Assembly (NCBI GenBank): GCA_041905525.1
Contig: JAYRKY010000002.1
Span: forward strand, 174,894-238,893
DNA: 64,000 bases
From: SHVO01 sp041905525
Lineage (GTDB): Bacteria; Pseudomonadota; Alphaproteobacteria; Rhodospirillales; Rhodospirillaceae
Direction: 5' to 3'
The position numbers and the translations under genes are program-made. Below are positions 16,437-24,748 of this stretch, in pieces. A model generated the notes under the pieces. That model had not been told where the DNA came from. It saw nothing but the letters and a program-made list of their open reading frames with translations, and did not search any database. How positions within the stretch are numbered: the first letter of the stretch is position 1; each line of letters begins with the position of its first letter.

Positions 16437-18854
16437 ATGCCTGACGGCCAGAACGGCGTTCTGGAGACATTCGACCTCGGCGTTGTGAATCCCGTCGCGT
16501 CGTCTTCCCAACCTTTGGTCGCTCCGCTTCCGGCGGCGCCGCAATACGAGCGGCCCGTCTACGTGCTCGAGAACTACAAGTGGGGCAACGGCACGCGCGG
16601 AACCGCGGGCGGCACGATCACCTGGGCGGTCGTGACCACAGGGCAGTCCGTGCCCGCGAACGCCGAATATTCAAGCGAAGCCGCGGCGGTCTCGTCGGTT
16701 TTCCTGCCCAGCATTCGCCAAGCGTTCACCCGTTGGGACGAGGTCGGGAATTTCTCCTTCGTTGAAACGACGTCGCCGGCTACCGCGAACATTGTGATCG
16801 TCTTCGACGAGTTGCAGTCGCGAAGCTCCGGCACGATCGGTCTCGCGAACACCTGGTATTCCGGCAATGTCATCCGCAACTCCTACATCTCGTTCGATAT
16901 TGGCCGCCGCTACCGTTTGATCGACGGAACGGTGCAAACCGTCGGCTCGTCCATCCCGAACGGCACCATCGATTTCTACACGCTGGTTCTTCATGAAGTC
17001 GGCCACGCCCTCGGCCTCGACCACGAAGACGATTTCCCCACGGTGATGAATGCGTCCCAGAACACCAGCGTTACCGACCTGACGAGCGACGAGATCGCTG
17101 CCATCCGCGCCATCTACGGCACCGCCAACAGCGGTCCGGCGGTCGACGACCACCCCGCCGATGCTTCGACGACGGCGTCGCTCACGGTCGGCGGAACGTT
17201 CAGCGGCAGTGTCGATTCCAGCACCGACGAAGACTGGATCCGCGTGTCGCTCACCGGCGGAGTCACTTACCGCATCGACATGCGCGGGTACGACTCCAAC
17301 GGCGGCACGCTGCTGGATCCTTACGTCCGCTTGCTCACTTCCGAAGGAACGGAACTCTGGGCCGACGACGACAGCGGCACGGGCACGGACTCCCAGATCC
17401 TCTATACGGCGCCGTCGACAGGCACCTATTACATCGCTGCCAAGGGATTTGACGGCGAGCAGGGCACCTACACCGTCGCGCTCGCCACCGCGGCGCTGGC
17501 GGACGACTACGCCGCGAGCAGCAGCACCAGGGGTGCCGTCACAGTCGGCGGCACCGCCGCCGGGCGCCTCGAAACCAGTACCGACACCGACTGGTTCGCC
17601 GTGACCCTCACGCAGGGTCAAACATACAGGATCGATCTTCGCGGGTCGCCCACCGGCGGCGGGACGCTCGCCGACCCGCTTGTGCGGATTCGCTCCGCGG
17701 CCGGCGATATTTACGCCACCGACGACGACACCGGAACCGGCCTCGACGCACAGCTCTCCTACACCGCGACCTTCACCGGCGTTCATTATGTCGAAGCCGC
17801 GACACCTGGCAGCGGTACGGGCACTTATACGCTCGGCGTCACAAGTACCGCGCAGGGCGATGACTATCCGGCGACTACGGCAACCACCGGCAGCGTCCCG
17901 ATCGGCGGCACGCTGGCAGGGGCCATCGGCGCCGCGGGCGATGTCGACTGGGCGCGCGTCACATTGACCGCGGGCGTGCTCTATCGTTTCGATGCGCGCG
18001 GGTCGGCGTCCAGCGGCGGCACATTGGCCGACCCCGCCTTGCAGCTTCTCAATTCAAGCGGCGCCGCGCTGGTGACCGACAATGACAGCGGCACAGGCGC
18101 CGATGCGCGAATCTTCTTTCGCGCGGCCGCGTCCGGCGTCTACTACCTGTCCGCAAGCTCGAATTTGGCCGCCGCGACCGGCACCTATACTCTTGCCGCC
18201 ACCGCCAATCCCGATGACTTCGCGGCCAGCACCGCGACGACAGGCTCCGTGACAGCCGGGGGTAGCGTGACCGGCGTCGTGGAGAGCGCGGGCGACCGCG
18301 ACTGGTTCCGAACCACGCTCACCGCCGGTGTGAGTTATTCGATCCAGGTCGCGGGCACCGCGACCGGCAGCGCCCTGCGCTGGACCGAAGCATCGCTCAT
18401 TCTCAGAAACGCGAATGGAACGCAGATCGGCGCCAGTACGCGAAGCGGGCTCGGCGCGGCGGCGGTGCTGACCTACGTGCCCACCACCACCGGCACCTAT
18501 TATATCGACGCGCTTGCCTACAATCCCGGCGTCGGCGCGTATACCGTCAGCGTCACGCGAACCAATAAGCAAACCGCCGATCAGTTCAATGCCACCGAAA
18601 TCACGGGCCTTGGGCTCAAGGAGCTCGAGGCCGTCACTGCGCCGCCCGCGATCGCGCTCAGCGACGCGCCGCTCACGCTCGCGCGCTCCAGTACGGTGTG
18701 GGTCGATGATCCGCTCGTCGGCGTCCTTGCGCCGCCGCCCGCTGATCTCTTTACTCCGCGCCTGGAAGAGACCAATCCGTTCATGACCTTCACGCCCGCC
18801 GATCCTCTGTTCCCGCAACAGGGCGGAAACTCTTACCCGCTGTTGCCGTTCTAA
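16437..18854 (+). CDS. Zinc metallopeptidase (metzincin/matrixin-like) with four PPC-like domains
   Basis: An 805-residue tandem paralogue of the preceding gene, sharing the MPDGQ start, the catalytic domain (HEVGHALGLDH: H186, E187, H190, H196) and the C-terminal tail (PPPADLFT, ending YPLLPF). It has four PPC-like repeats (about 236-350, 351-465, 466-580, 581-695). The last two match the two repeats of the first protein almost motif for motif (GVLYRFDARGSASSGG in both), while the first two, richer in Asp (ADDDSGTGTDSQ), are extra. No signal peptide is visible. The Asp-rich loops may bind calcium (inference). The stop TAA overlaps the arfB ATG by one base. Confidence 0.86.
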   Translation: MPDGQNGVLETFDLGVVNPVASSSQPLVAPLPAAPQYERPVYVLENYKWGNGTRGTAGGTITWAVVTTGQSVPANAEYSSEAAAVSSVFLPSIRQAFTRWDEVGNFSFVETTSPATANIVIVFDELQSRSSGTIGLANTWYSGNVIRNSYISFDIGRRYRLIDGTVQTVGSSIPNGTIDFYTLVLHEVGHALGLDHEDDFPTVMNASQNTSVTDLTSDEIAAIRAIYGTANSGPAVDDHPADASTTASLTVGGTFSGSVDSSTDEDWIRVSLTGGVTYRIDMRGYDSNGGTLLDPYVRLLTSEGTELWADDDSGTGTDSQILYTAPSTGTYYIAAKGFDGEQGTYTVALATAALADDYAASSSTRGAVTVGGTAAGRLETSTDTDWFAVTLTQGQTYRIDLRGSPTGGGTLADPLVRIRSAAGDIYATDDDTGTGLDAQLSYTATFTGVHYVEAATPGSGTGTYTLGVTSTAQGDDYPATTATTGSVPIGGTLAGAIGAAGDVDWARVTLTAGVLYRFDARGSASSGGTLADPALQLLNSSGAALVTDNDSGTGADARIFFRAAASGVYYLSASSNLAAATGTYTLAATANPDDFAASTATTGSVTAGGSVTGVVESAGDRDWFRTTLTAGVSYSIQVAGTATGSALRWTEASLILRNANGTQIGASTRSGLGAAAVLTYVPTTTGTYYIDALAYNPGVGAYTVSVTRTNKQTADQFNATEITGLGLKELEAVTAPPAIALSDAPLTLARSSTVWVDDPLVGVLAPPPADLFTPRLEETNPFMTFTPADPLFPQQGGNSYPLLPF

Positions 18855-19285
18855 TGCCCATGATCCAGATCACGCCGACCATCTCCATCGACGACAACGA
18901 AGTCGAACTCTCCTTCATCCGCTCCAGCGGGCCGGGCGGGCAGAACGTCAACAAGGTCGCGACCGCCGTCCAGCTCCGTTTCAACGCCGCCCACTCGCCG
19001 TCGCTGCCCGGCGGCGTACGCCGGCGGTTGCTTGCGCTCGCCGGCAAGCGCGCAAGCGGGGAAGGAGTGATCGTTATCACCGCTAATCGTCATCGGACGC
19101 AGGACGCGAACCGGAAGGATGCAATCGACCGGCTGGTGGAAATGATCGAGAAGGCGACGCACGTGCCGAAGCCGCGCGTTGCCACCAAGGTGAGCCGGAC
19201 GCAGAAAAAGAAGCGGTTGGAAGGCAAACGCCAGCGTAGCGGCGTGAAGGCGGGCCGCCGCGTCGGCGCGCGTGACTGGGACTAG
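18854..19285 (+). CDS. arfB: ArfB (YaeJ) ribosome-rescue peptidyl-tRNA hydrolase
   Basis: A 143-residue release-factor-like protein that frees ribosomes stalled on truncated mRNAs by hydrolysing the peptidyl-tRNA. The catalytic loop SSGPGGQNVNKVATAVQLRF with GGQ is present near residue 27, and the basic C-terminal tail (SRTQKKKRLEGKRQRSGVKA) that enters the mRNA channel is intact. Length and order fit ArfB rather than PrfA/PrfB. ATG 18854 overlaps the metallopeptidase stop; a second ATG at 18860 could also serve. Coupling to a protease gene is probably incidental. Confidence 0.93.
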   Translation: MPMIQITPTISIDDNEVELSFIRSSGPGGQNVNKVATAVQLRFNAAHSPSLPGGVRRRLLALAGKRASGEGVIVITANRHRTQDANRKDAIDRLVEMIEKATHVPKPRVATKVSRTQKKKRLEGKRQRSGVKAGRRVGARDWD

Positions 19286-19295
19286 CGCGCTACCC

Positions 19296-19493
19296 TCAAG
19301 CGCGACTCGCAAGACGCACATCCCTGATTTTTTGAATCATTAAGTTTTCGCCGCGCGCAATATCGCTCGACCGAAAATCGCGCACCGGCGCATCCTCGTC
19401 TGCGGCCGCGCCGATGCTGGCGGCCGCGCGGTTTTTGACATTGTGAATCACGAGAGGAGGCCGCCCGCGCTTGGTGATCGGCGCGGCACGCAT
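19296..19493 (-). CDS. Possible small protein with an AT-hook-like KRGRPP motif
   Basis: A 65-residue frame starting MRAAPITKRGRPPLVIHN. KRGRPP is the core of an AT-hook, which binds the minor groove of AT-rich DNA. The rest (RDFRSSDIARGENLMIQKIR) is not recognised. No Shine-Dalgarno sequence is visible, and the gap in which it lies has no other clear gene. It may be a real regulator or a chance frame. Confidence 0.3.
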   Translation of the reverse strand: MRAAPITKRGRPPLVIHNVKNRAAASIGAAADEDAPVRDFRSSDIARGENLMIQKIRDVRLASRA

Positions 19494-19523
19494 GGCTGCG
19501 CACGAGCCGTGCAAAGTTTTTTC

Positions 19524-19616
19524 ACTGCCGCGCGGCAGCCGCGTAATTTACGCGGCAGTCAACGCACTGACCGCGCACGGAAAACCGGCGTTTTCCGACT
19601 GCCGCGTGCCGCGTAA
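19524..19616. repeat. Cluster of GCCGCGTAA / ACTGCCGCG repeats between genes
   Basis: GCCGCGTAA occurs at 19538-19546 and 19608-19616, with an inverted copy TTACGCGGC at 19548-19556; the first and third form a palindrome with a one-base centre. ACTGCCGCG at 19524-19532 and 19599-19607 also has an inverted copy (CGCGGCAGT, 19551-19559). They lie just past the ABC exporter stop (19641). They may be a multi-site operator or act as a 3' structure; no T-tract is present for a standard terminator. Confidence 0.5.
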
Positions 19617-19640
19617 AAGCGTGTCAAGCGGCGCGGACAC

Positions 19641-21449
19641 TCAGTTCGTTCCGCCGTCCGCCGTGAACTGCAAAGCCGCGACGCGCGCGTACAGCGGGTT
19701 GCTCGCGATCAGTTGTTCGTGGCGGCCTGTCGCCACGAGCCGCCCGTCGTCGATAACCGCGATCCTGTCCGCATCCACGACCGTCGCCAGGCGGTGCGCG
19801 ATCGCCATTGTGGTGCGACCCACCATCAAGCGTTCCAGCGCGATCTGCACCAGCCGCTCATTCTCCGCGTCCAGCGCGCTGGTGGCTTCGTCCAGCAGCA
19901 GCAGCGCCGGATCGCGCAGGATCGCGCGGGCAATAGCGATACGTTGTTTTTGCCCGCCCGACAAACGCACGCCGCGTTCGCCCAGGAAGCTCTTCATGCC
20001 GTCCGGAAGTTTCTTGATGAACTCCATGGCGGCGGCGGCTTCGGCCGCGGCATGGACCTCATCGTCCGACGCGTCGGGGCGCCCGTAGCGGATGTTTTCC
20101 ATTGCATCGGCGGCGAAAATGACGGGGTCTTGGGCGACCATGCCGATGCGCGCGCGCACGGCCTGCGGGTCGGCTTCCTTGAGATCGATGCCGTCGATGC
20201 GCACGACGCCCGCCTGCGGATCGTAAAAGCGCAGCAGCAGCTGGAACACGGTCGTCTTTCCCGCCCCGGAAGGGCCCACCAGCGCCACATGCTCGCCAGG
20301 CGCTACATTGAGGGTCAGGCCCTTCAGCGCCGCCGTCTGCGGACGCGACGGATAATGGAAAGTGACATTCTCGAAGTCGACGGCGCCGCGTGCGGGCAGC
20401 GGCAAGGCTTTCGGCTGTGCGGGCGCCGTGATGTGGGGCTCCGTCTCCAACAATTCGATCAGCCGCTCCGTCGCGCCGGCGGCGCGCTGCAGGTCGCCCA
20501 TCACTTCGGTCATCGCCCCGGTCGAGGCCGCGACGGAAACCGAATAGAAGATGAAGGCGGTCAGGGCGCCCGGCGTCACGGTTCCAGCGATCACCCCGTG
20601 GCCGCCCGCCCACACCACGATGGCGATGGCGGCGAACACCAGGAGAATCACGATGGCGCCCAGCATCGCGCGCGCCTTGATGCGCCGCATCGCGGTGACA
20701 AAGGCGTTTTCGACGTTGCGTTTGAAGAAGGCCCGGTCGCGGTCTTCATGCACGAACGCCTGCACGGTGCGGATGGCGTTCAGGTTCTCTTCCGCATAGG
20801 ACCCCACGTCGGCGACGCGGTCCTGGCTCTCGCGGGATAGTTTGCGCACTTTGCGGCCGTACCAGATGATCGGCACGATCACGGCCGGCAGCACCAGGGC
20901 GACCAGACCTGTCAGCCTTGCGTTGGTGATGATCAACATCGTGATGCCGCCGACCAGGGCGAAGGAATTGCGCAGGGCGATGGACAGCGACGATCCCACC
21001 ACCTGTTGCAGCAGCGAGGTATCGGTCGTGATGCGTGACAGGATTTCCCCGGTCTTGGTGGTTTCGAAGAAACCGGGGGAGAGTTTCAGGATGTGGTTGA
21101 ACACGGCCGTGCGGATGTCGGCCACCACGCGCTCGCCGATCCATGAGATGTAATAGAAGCGGGTGAAGGTACCGATGGCGATCACGACGATTACCGCGAT
21201 CAGCGCCAGCAGGCCCTGATCCAACATTTCGCGGCTGCCGGCCGACAGGCCGCTGTCCACCACGAACTTGAGGCCGAGGCCGATGCTCAAGGTTGCGGCC
21301 GAGGTGATGGCCAGGGCGATCCCGAAAATCACCAGCTGCGTTGTGTACGGACGCATGAACTCGTAGGTCCGCCGCAGGTGGGCGTAGTTCTTGCTCCGGG
21401 GCCGGTCGGGCATGTTCCAGCGCGAGGGGCCGGAAGACCGTTCACTCAT
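19641..21449 (-). CDS. ABC exporter, fused membrane-ATPase half-transporter (MsbA/LmrA-like)
   Basis: A 602-residue type IV ABC half-transporter. Six membrane segments lie in residues about 35-330. The nucleotide-binding domain has Walker A GPSGAGKTT (about 391), the Q-loop, signature LSGGQKQRIAIARA (about 491), Walker B LLLLDEATSALD and H-loop IAHRLATV. It would act as a homodimer, or less likely a heterodimer, since no partner is adjacent. The substrate could be lipid, peptide or drug; lipid A export is done by relatives but is not shown here. It is monocistronic and divergent from dinB. Confidence 0.92.
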   Translation of the reverse strand: MSERSSGPSRWNMPDRPRSKNYAHLRRTYEFMRPYTTQLVIFGIALAITSAATLSIGLGLKFVVDSGLSAGSREMLDQGLLALIAVIVVIAIGTFTRFYYISWIGERVVADIRTAVFNHILKLSPGFFETTKTGEILSRITTDTSLLQQVVGSSLSIALRNSFALVGGITMLIITNARLTGLVALVLPAVIVPIIWYGRKVRKLSRESQDRVADVGSYAEENLNAIRTVQAFVHEDRDRAFFKRNVENAFVTAMRRIKARAMLGAIVILLVFAAIAIVVWAGGHGVIAGTVTPGALTAFIFYSVSVAASTGAMTEVMGDLQRAAGATERLIELLETEPHITAPAQPKALPLPARGAVDFENVTFHYPSRPQTAALKGLTLNVAPGEHVALVGPSGAGKTTVFQLLLRFYDPQAGVVRIDGIDLKEADPQAVRARIGMVAQDPVIFAADAMENIRYGRPDASDDEVHAAAEAAAAMEFIKKLPDGMKSFLGERGVRLSGGQKQRIAIARAILRDPALLLLDEATSALDAENERLVQIALERLMVGRTTMAIAHRLATVVDADRIAVIDDGRLVATGRHEQLIASNPLYARVAALQFTADGGTN

Positions 21450-21661
21450 GGGAAGTCCTGTCCTGCGCGGCCCGTCACTAGTGTCCTGGAGGGAAGGTGG
21501 TGTAAGACCGCGCCGGGACGTGCAAGGGACACCGGCCGCATCTTATTTTTTCCCGAAGTTTCCGAGGGTTGCTCGGCGGAAGGGCCGCCCCGGCCAGCGC
21601 GCCTCGGAAACGGACACTTGGGGCTTTCCTTCCCCTAAGTCAACGCGCAGCATTGTGAGCC

Positions 21662-22942
21662 ATGCCTCCTTCTGACCGAATTGTCGCCCTGTGCCGGGAT
21701 TGCCTCGCCGAGTATGAAGCGGATGCACCCGCCTGCCTGCGCTGCGGGTCCGAGCGCCTGGTCCGCCATGCCGAGCTCGGCCGGCTCTCCATCGCCCATA
21801 TCGATTGCGACGCCTTCTACGCCACCATCGAAAAACGCGACGACCCCAGCCTCGCCGATAAGCCGGTCCTTGTTGGCGGCGAGAAGCGCGGCGTGGTGTC
21901 CACCGCGTGCTACATCGCCCGGAAGTTCGGGCCGCGCTCGGCCATGCCGATGTTCAAGGCGCTGCAACTCTGTCCGCACGCCGTCGTGATCAAGCCGAAC
22001 ATGGCGAAGTACAAAGAGGTCAGCCGCCAGGTCCACGCGGTGTTCGAGACCGCGACGCCGCTGATCGAGGCCTTGTCGCTCGATGAGGCGTTCCTCGACC
22101 TCACCGGCACGGTCAAGCTGTTCAATCGCTCGCCCGCGGCAACGCTCGCGCATATCGCGCGCGAGATCGAGCGTAACATCCGCATCACCGTCTCGATCGG
22201 GCTCAGCTACAACAAGTTTCTCGCCAAGCTTGCCTCCGATCTCGATAAGCCGCGCGGTTTCGCTGTGATCGGACGCGCCGACGCGGTGTCCGTGCTCCAT
22301 GACCTGCCCATCACCCGGCTGCCCGGGGTCGGACCCGCCCTCGGCGACCGCCTCAAGGTCGGCGGCCTGTTCACCGTCGGCGACGTGCAACGCCGCTCGC
22401 ACGAGGAAATGGCGCTGCTGTACGGTGAAACCGGCGCCTACATCGCGCGCCTCGCGCAAGGCATCGACGAGCGTCACGTCAACTCCGACCGCGAGGCGAA
22501 GAGCGTGTCGGCGGAGACCACATTCAACGAGGACATCCGCGATCCGGCCAAGCTGCGGCGCATCCTATGGAGTCTCACCGAACGCGTTTCCGAACGTCTC
22601 AAGGCCAAGAACATTGCCGGACGCACGGTGACGCTGAAGTTGAAGACCTCCCGTTTCAAAACGGTCACGCGCAACCACAAGCTTGCCGCGCCGACGCAGC
22701 TTGCCGAGACGATCTTCCGCGAGGCGGAAGCTATGCTATTGAAGGAAGCGACGGGGCCACTGTTCCGTCTCATCGGGGTCGGTGTCGATCAGCTGAGCGA
22801 GCCGACCGGCGCGGACCCGAAGGATTTGTTCGCCGTTGCCGGCGGCACCGGCGCGCGCACGGCCGAGGTCGAAAAGGCCATGGACACGGTGCGCGCCAAG
22901 TTCGGACGTGCGGCCATCCGCAAGGGCCGCGCGGATTTGTAA
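21662..22942 (+). CDS. dinB: DNA polymerase IV (Y family) with an N-terminal zinc ribbon
   Basis: A 426-residue translesion polymerase. The palm residues are in IAHIDCDAFYATIE and LSLDEAFLDLTG, the thumb/HhH region includes LPITRLPGVGPALGDRL, and the little-finger domain follows. Before the polymerase lies CRDC (C11, C14) and CLRC (C25, C28), a CxxC-x10-CxxC zinc ribbon absent from E. coli DinB. The C terminus (VRAKFGRAAIRKGRAD) has no obvious beta-clamp-binding pentapeptide that I can pick out. The start at 21662 is needed to include the ribbon. LexA control cannot be confirmed, as I see no clear SOS box. Confidence 0.92.
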   Translation: MPPSDRIVALCRDCLAEYEADAPACLRCGSERLVRHAELGRLSIAHIDCDAFYATIEKRDDPSLADKPVLVGGEKRGVVSTACYIARKFGPRSAMPMFKALQLCPHAVVIKPNMAKYKEVSRQVHAVFETATPLIEALSLDEAFLDLTGTVKLFNRSPAATLAHIAREIERNIRITVSIGLSYNKFLAKLASDLDKPRGFAVIGRADAVSVLHDLPITRLPGVGPALGDRLKVGGLFTVGDVQRRSHEEMALLYGETGAYIARLAQGIDERHVNSDREAKSVSAETTFNEDIRDPAKLRRILWSLTERVSERLKAKNIAGRTVTLKLKTSRFKTVTRNHKLAAPTQLAETIFREAEAMLLKEATGPLFRLIGVGVDQLSEPTGADPKDLFAVAGGTGARTAEVEKAMDTVRAKFGRAAIRKGRADL

Positions 22943-22956
22943 AAGGTTACGTTACG

Positions 22957-23415
22957 ATGGAAATGACCGGTGACTATCTCATTCCGGCGCGCCGGCAGGC
23001 GGTATGGGAAGCGCTCAACGATCTCGCGGTGCTCAAGGAAGCCATCCCCGGGTGCGATTCCATTGAATGGATTTCTCCTCATGAGATCGACGCGGTGGTC
23101 ACGGCGAAAATCGGACCCGTGAAAGCGTCCTTCAAGGGACTCATCACCCTCTCCGACCTCGATCCGCCGAAATCCTACTACATCCGCGGCGAAGGCAAGG
23201 GCGGCGCCGCGGGATTTGCAAAGGGCGGCGCCAAGGTACGGCTCGAGGAAGAAGCCGAAGGCACGCGACTCATTTATACTGTCGATGCGTCCGTGGGCGG
23301 CAAGATCGCGCAAGTCGGCGGGCGTCTGATCACCTCGGCGGCCAAGAAGCTCGCCGATGAATTCTTTGCCCGCCTTGGCGCCATCGCCGCAACGCGGGAT
23401 TCGGGGACCGTATGA
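22957..23415 (+). CDS. CoxG-like SRPBCC-family protein (carbon monoxide dehydrogenase subunit G type)
   Basis: A 152-residue single-domain protein of the CoxG/START-like family: MEMTGDYLIPARRQAVWEAL, LKEAIPGCDSIEW and VGGKIAQVGGRLI are the family landmarks. In Oligotropha, CoxG helps anchor CO dehydrogenase at the membrane; many relatives belong to other molybdenum hydroxylases. The ATG at 22957 is 14 bases after dinB. The end overlaps coxS by ATGA, showing it belongs with the following redox subunits. The membrane-anchoring C-terminal hydrophobic helix of full-length CoxG is absent. Confidence 0.85.
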   Translation: MEMTGDYLIPARRQAVWEALNDLAVLKEAIPGCDSIEWISPHEIDAVVTAKIGPVKASFKGLITLSDLDPPKSYYIRGEGKGGAAGFAKGGAKVRLEEEAEGTRLIYTVDASVGGKIAQVGGRLITSAAKKLADEFFARLGAIAATRDSGTV

Positions 23416-23879
23416 AGATTTCACTCACCGTCAACGGCGCGCCGCACACAGTGGAAGTCGAGCCGCGCACCTTGCTCGTGGAAGTTTTGCGCGAACGGCT
23501 GCGGCTCACCGGCACTCACGTCGGTTGCGATACCAGCCAATGCGGAACCTGCACCGTTCATGTCGCGGGCCGCGCGGTGAAGGCCTGCGCGATGCTCGCC
23601 GCTCAGGCGGACGGTCAGGACATCACGACCATTGAAGGTGTCGCCAAGGACGGCGTGTTGCATCCGATGCAGGCCGCGTTCCGCGAGCACCACGCGCTTC
23701 AATGCGGGTTTTGCACGCCGGGCATGATCATGACGGCGCTGGCGATGGTCGAGCGGCACAAGGACGACAGCCTGACGGACGACTTGGTCCGCAAGGAGCT
23801 CGAAGGCAACTTTTGTCGCTGCACCGGGTATCAGCCGATCGTCACGGCGATCCTGGCCGGCGCGAAGGCGATGTCCTGA
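23412..23879 (+). CDS. [2Fe-2S] small subunit of a molybdenum hydroxylase (CoxS type)
   Basis: A 155-residue iron-sulfur protein of the xanthine oxidase family. The plant-type cluster motif is HVGCDTSQCGTCTVHV with its fourth Cys in KACAML. The second, helical-domain cluster uses QCGFCTPGMIM and CRCTGYQPI. It passes electrons from the molybdopterin subunit to the FAD subunit. It overlaps coxG by ATGA and the FAD-subunit start by one base (TGATG). The molybdopterin subunit is not encoded next to it, so the partner must lie elsewhere. Confidence 0.93.
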   Translation: MKISLTVNGAPHTVEVEPRTLLVEVLRERLRLTGTHVGCDTSQCGTCTVHVAGRAVKACAMLAAQADGQDITTIEGVAKDGVLHPMQAAFREHHALQCGFCTPGMIMTALAMVERHKDDSLTDDLVRKELEGNFCRCTGYQPIVTAILAGAKAMS

Positions 23880-24673
23880 TGCACAACTTCACCTATCACC
23901 GCCCAAGCACCCTCGCGGAAGCCGGCGAACTTTTTGCGGGCGCCGAGGACCCGGTCTATCTCGCCGGCGGTCAAACGCTCATTCCGACATTGAAGCAGCG
24001 CCTGCGGCAGCCCTCCGATGTCATCGATCTGTCGCGCCTTGTCGAGCTGCGCGGAATCGCCGTGCGCCCCGCGGCTATCGAGATCGGCGCGATGACGCGC
24101 CATGCCGAGATCGCCGCCTCGCCTGATGTGCGGCGTCTGATCCCGGGTCTTGCCGGGATGGCCGAGGAGATCGGCGATCCTCAAGTGCGGAACATGGGAA
24201 CGCTCGGCGGTGCGCTCGCGAATAGCGATCCCGCCGCCGATTATCCCGCCGCCGTCGTCGCGCTCGGAGCCGTCATCCATACCCCGACCCGCGCCATCGC
24301 GGCGGACGATTTTTTCACCGGCTTGTTTGAAACCGCGCTCACCCCCGGCGAGATGATCGTGAAGGTGACGTTCCCGATTCCCAAGCGTGCCGCCTATATG
24401 AAGTTCCGCAACCCTGCCTCGCGCTACGCTATTGTCGGGGTCTGCGTCGCCGAGACGGCGACCGGCATTCGCGTGGCCGTCACCGGCGCGGGGGCAAGCG
24501 TCTTCCGCCAGACGGACATGGAAGCGGCGCTCGCGCAGTCATTTTCGGCGGACGCCTTGATCGGGATCGAAAACCCCGAGGATGATCTGAACAGCGATCT
24601 TCATGCGACGGCCGCGTACCGCGCGCATCTGATCGGGGTGATGGCCCGGCGCGCCGTATCCGCAATTGCATAG
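23879..24673 (+). CDS. FAD-binding medium subunit of a molybdenum hydroxylase (CoxM type)
   Basis: A 264-residue flavoprotein of the xanthine dehydrogenase FAD-binding fold. It has the FAD pyrophosphate-binding loop YLAGGQTLIPTLKQRL and the characteristic GDPQVRNMGTLGGALANSDPAADYPA. A C-terminal CO dehydrogenase flavoprotein-like domain follows. It accepts electrons from CoxS. The order here is G-S-M, not the M-S-L of Oligotropha, and no large subunit follows: the next gene starts 75 bases later and is an isomerase-like protein. Confidence 0.92.
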   Translation: MHNFTYHRPSTLAEAGELFAGAEDPVYLAGGQTLIPTLKQRLRQPSDVIDLSRLVELRGIAVRPAAIEIGAMTRHAEIAASPDVRRLIPGLAGMAEEIGDPQVRNMGTLGGALANSDPAADYPAAVVALGAVIHTPTRAIAADDFFTGLFETALTPGEMIVKVTFPIPKRAAYMKFRNPASRYAIVGVCVAETATGIRVAVTGAGASVFRQTDMEAALAQSFSADALIGIENPEDDLNSDLHATAAYRAHLIGVMARRAVSAIA

Positions 24674-24748
24674 CGGTTCTGCGCGCTTCGGTCTTTCTCC
24701 GCGCCCCCGGCTCGGCAACACTCGCCCTCTTTGGACGGGAGAAGGCTC

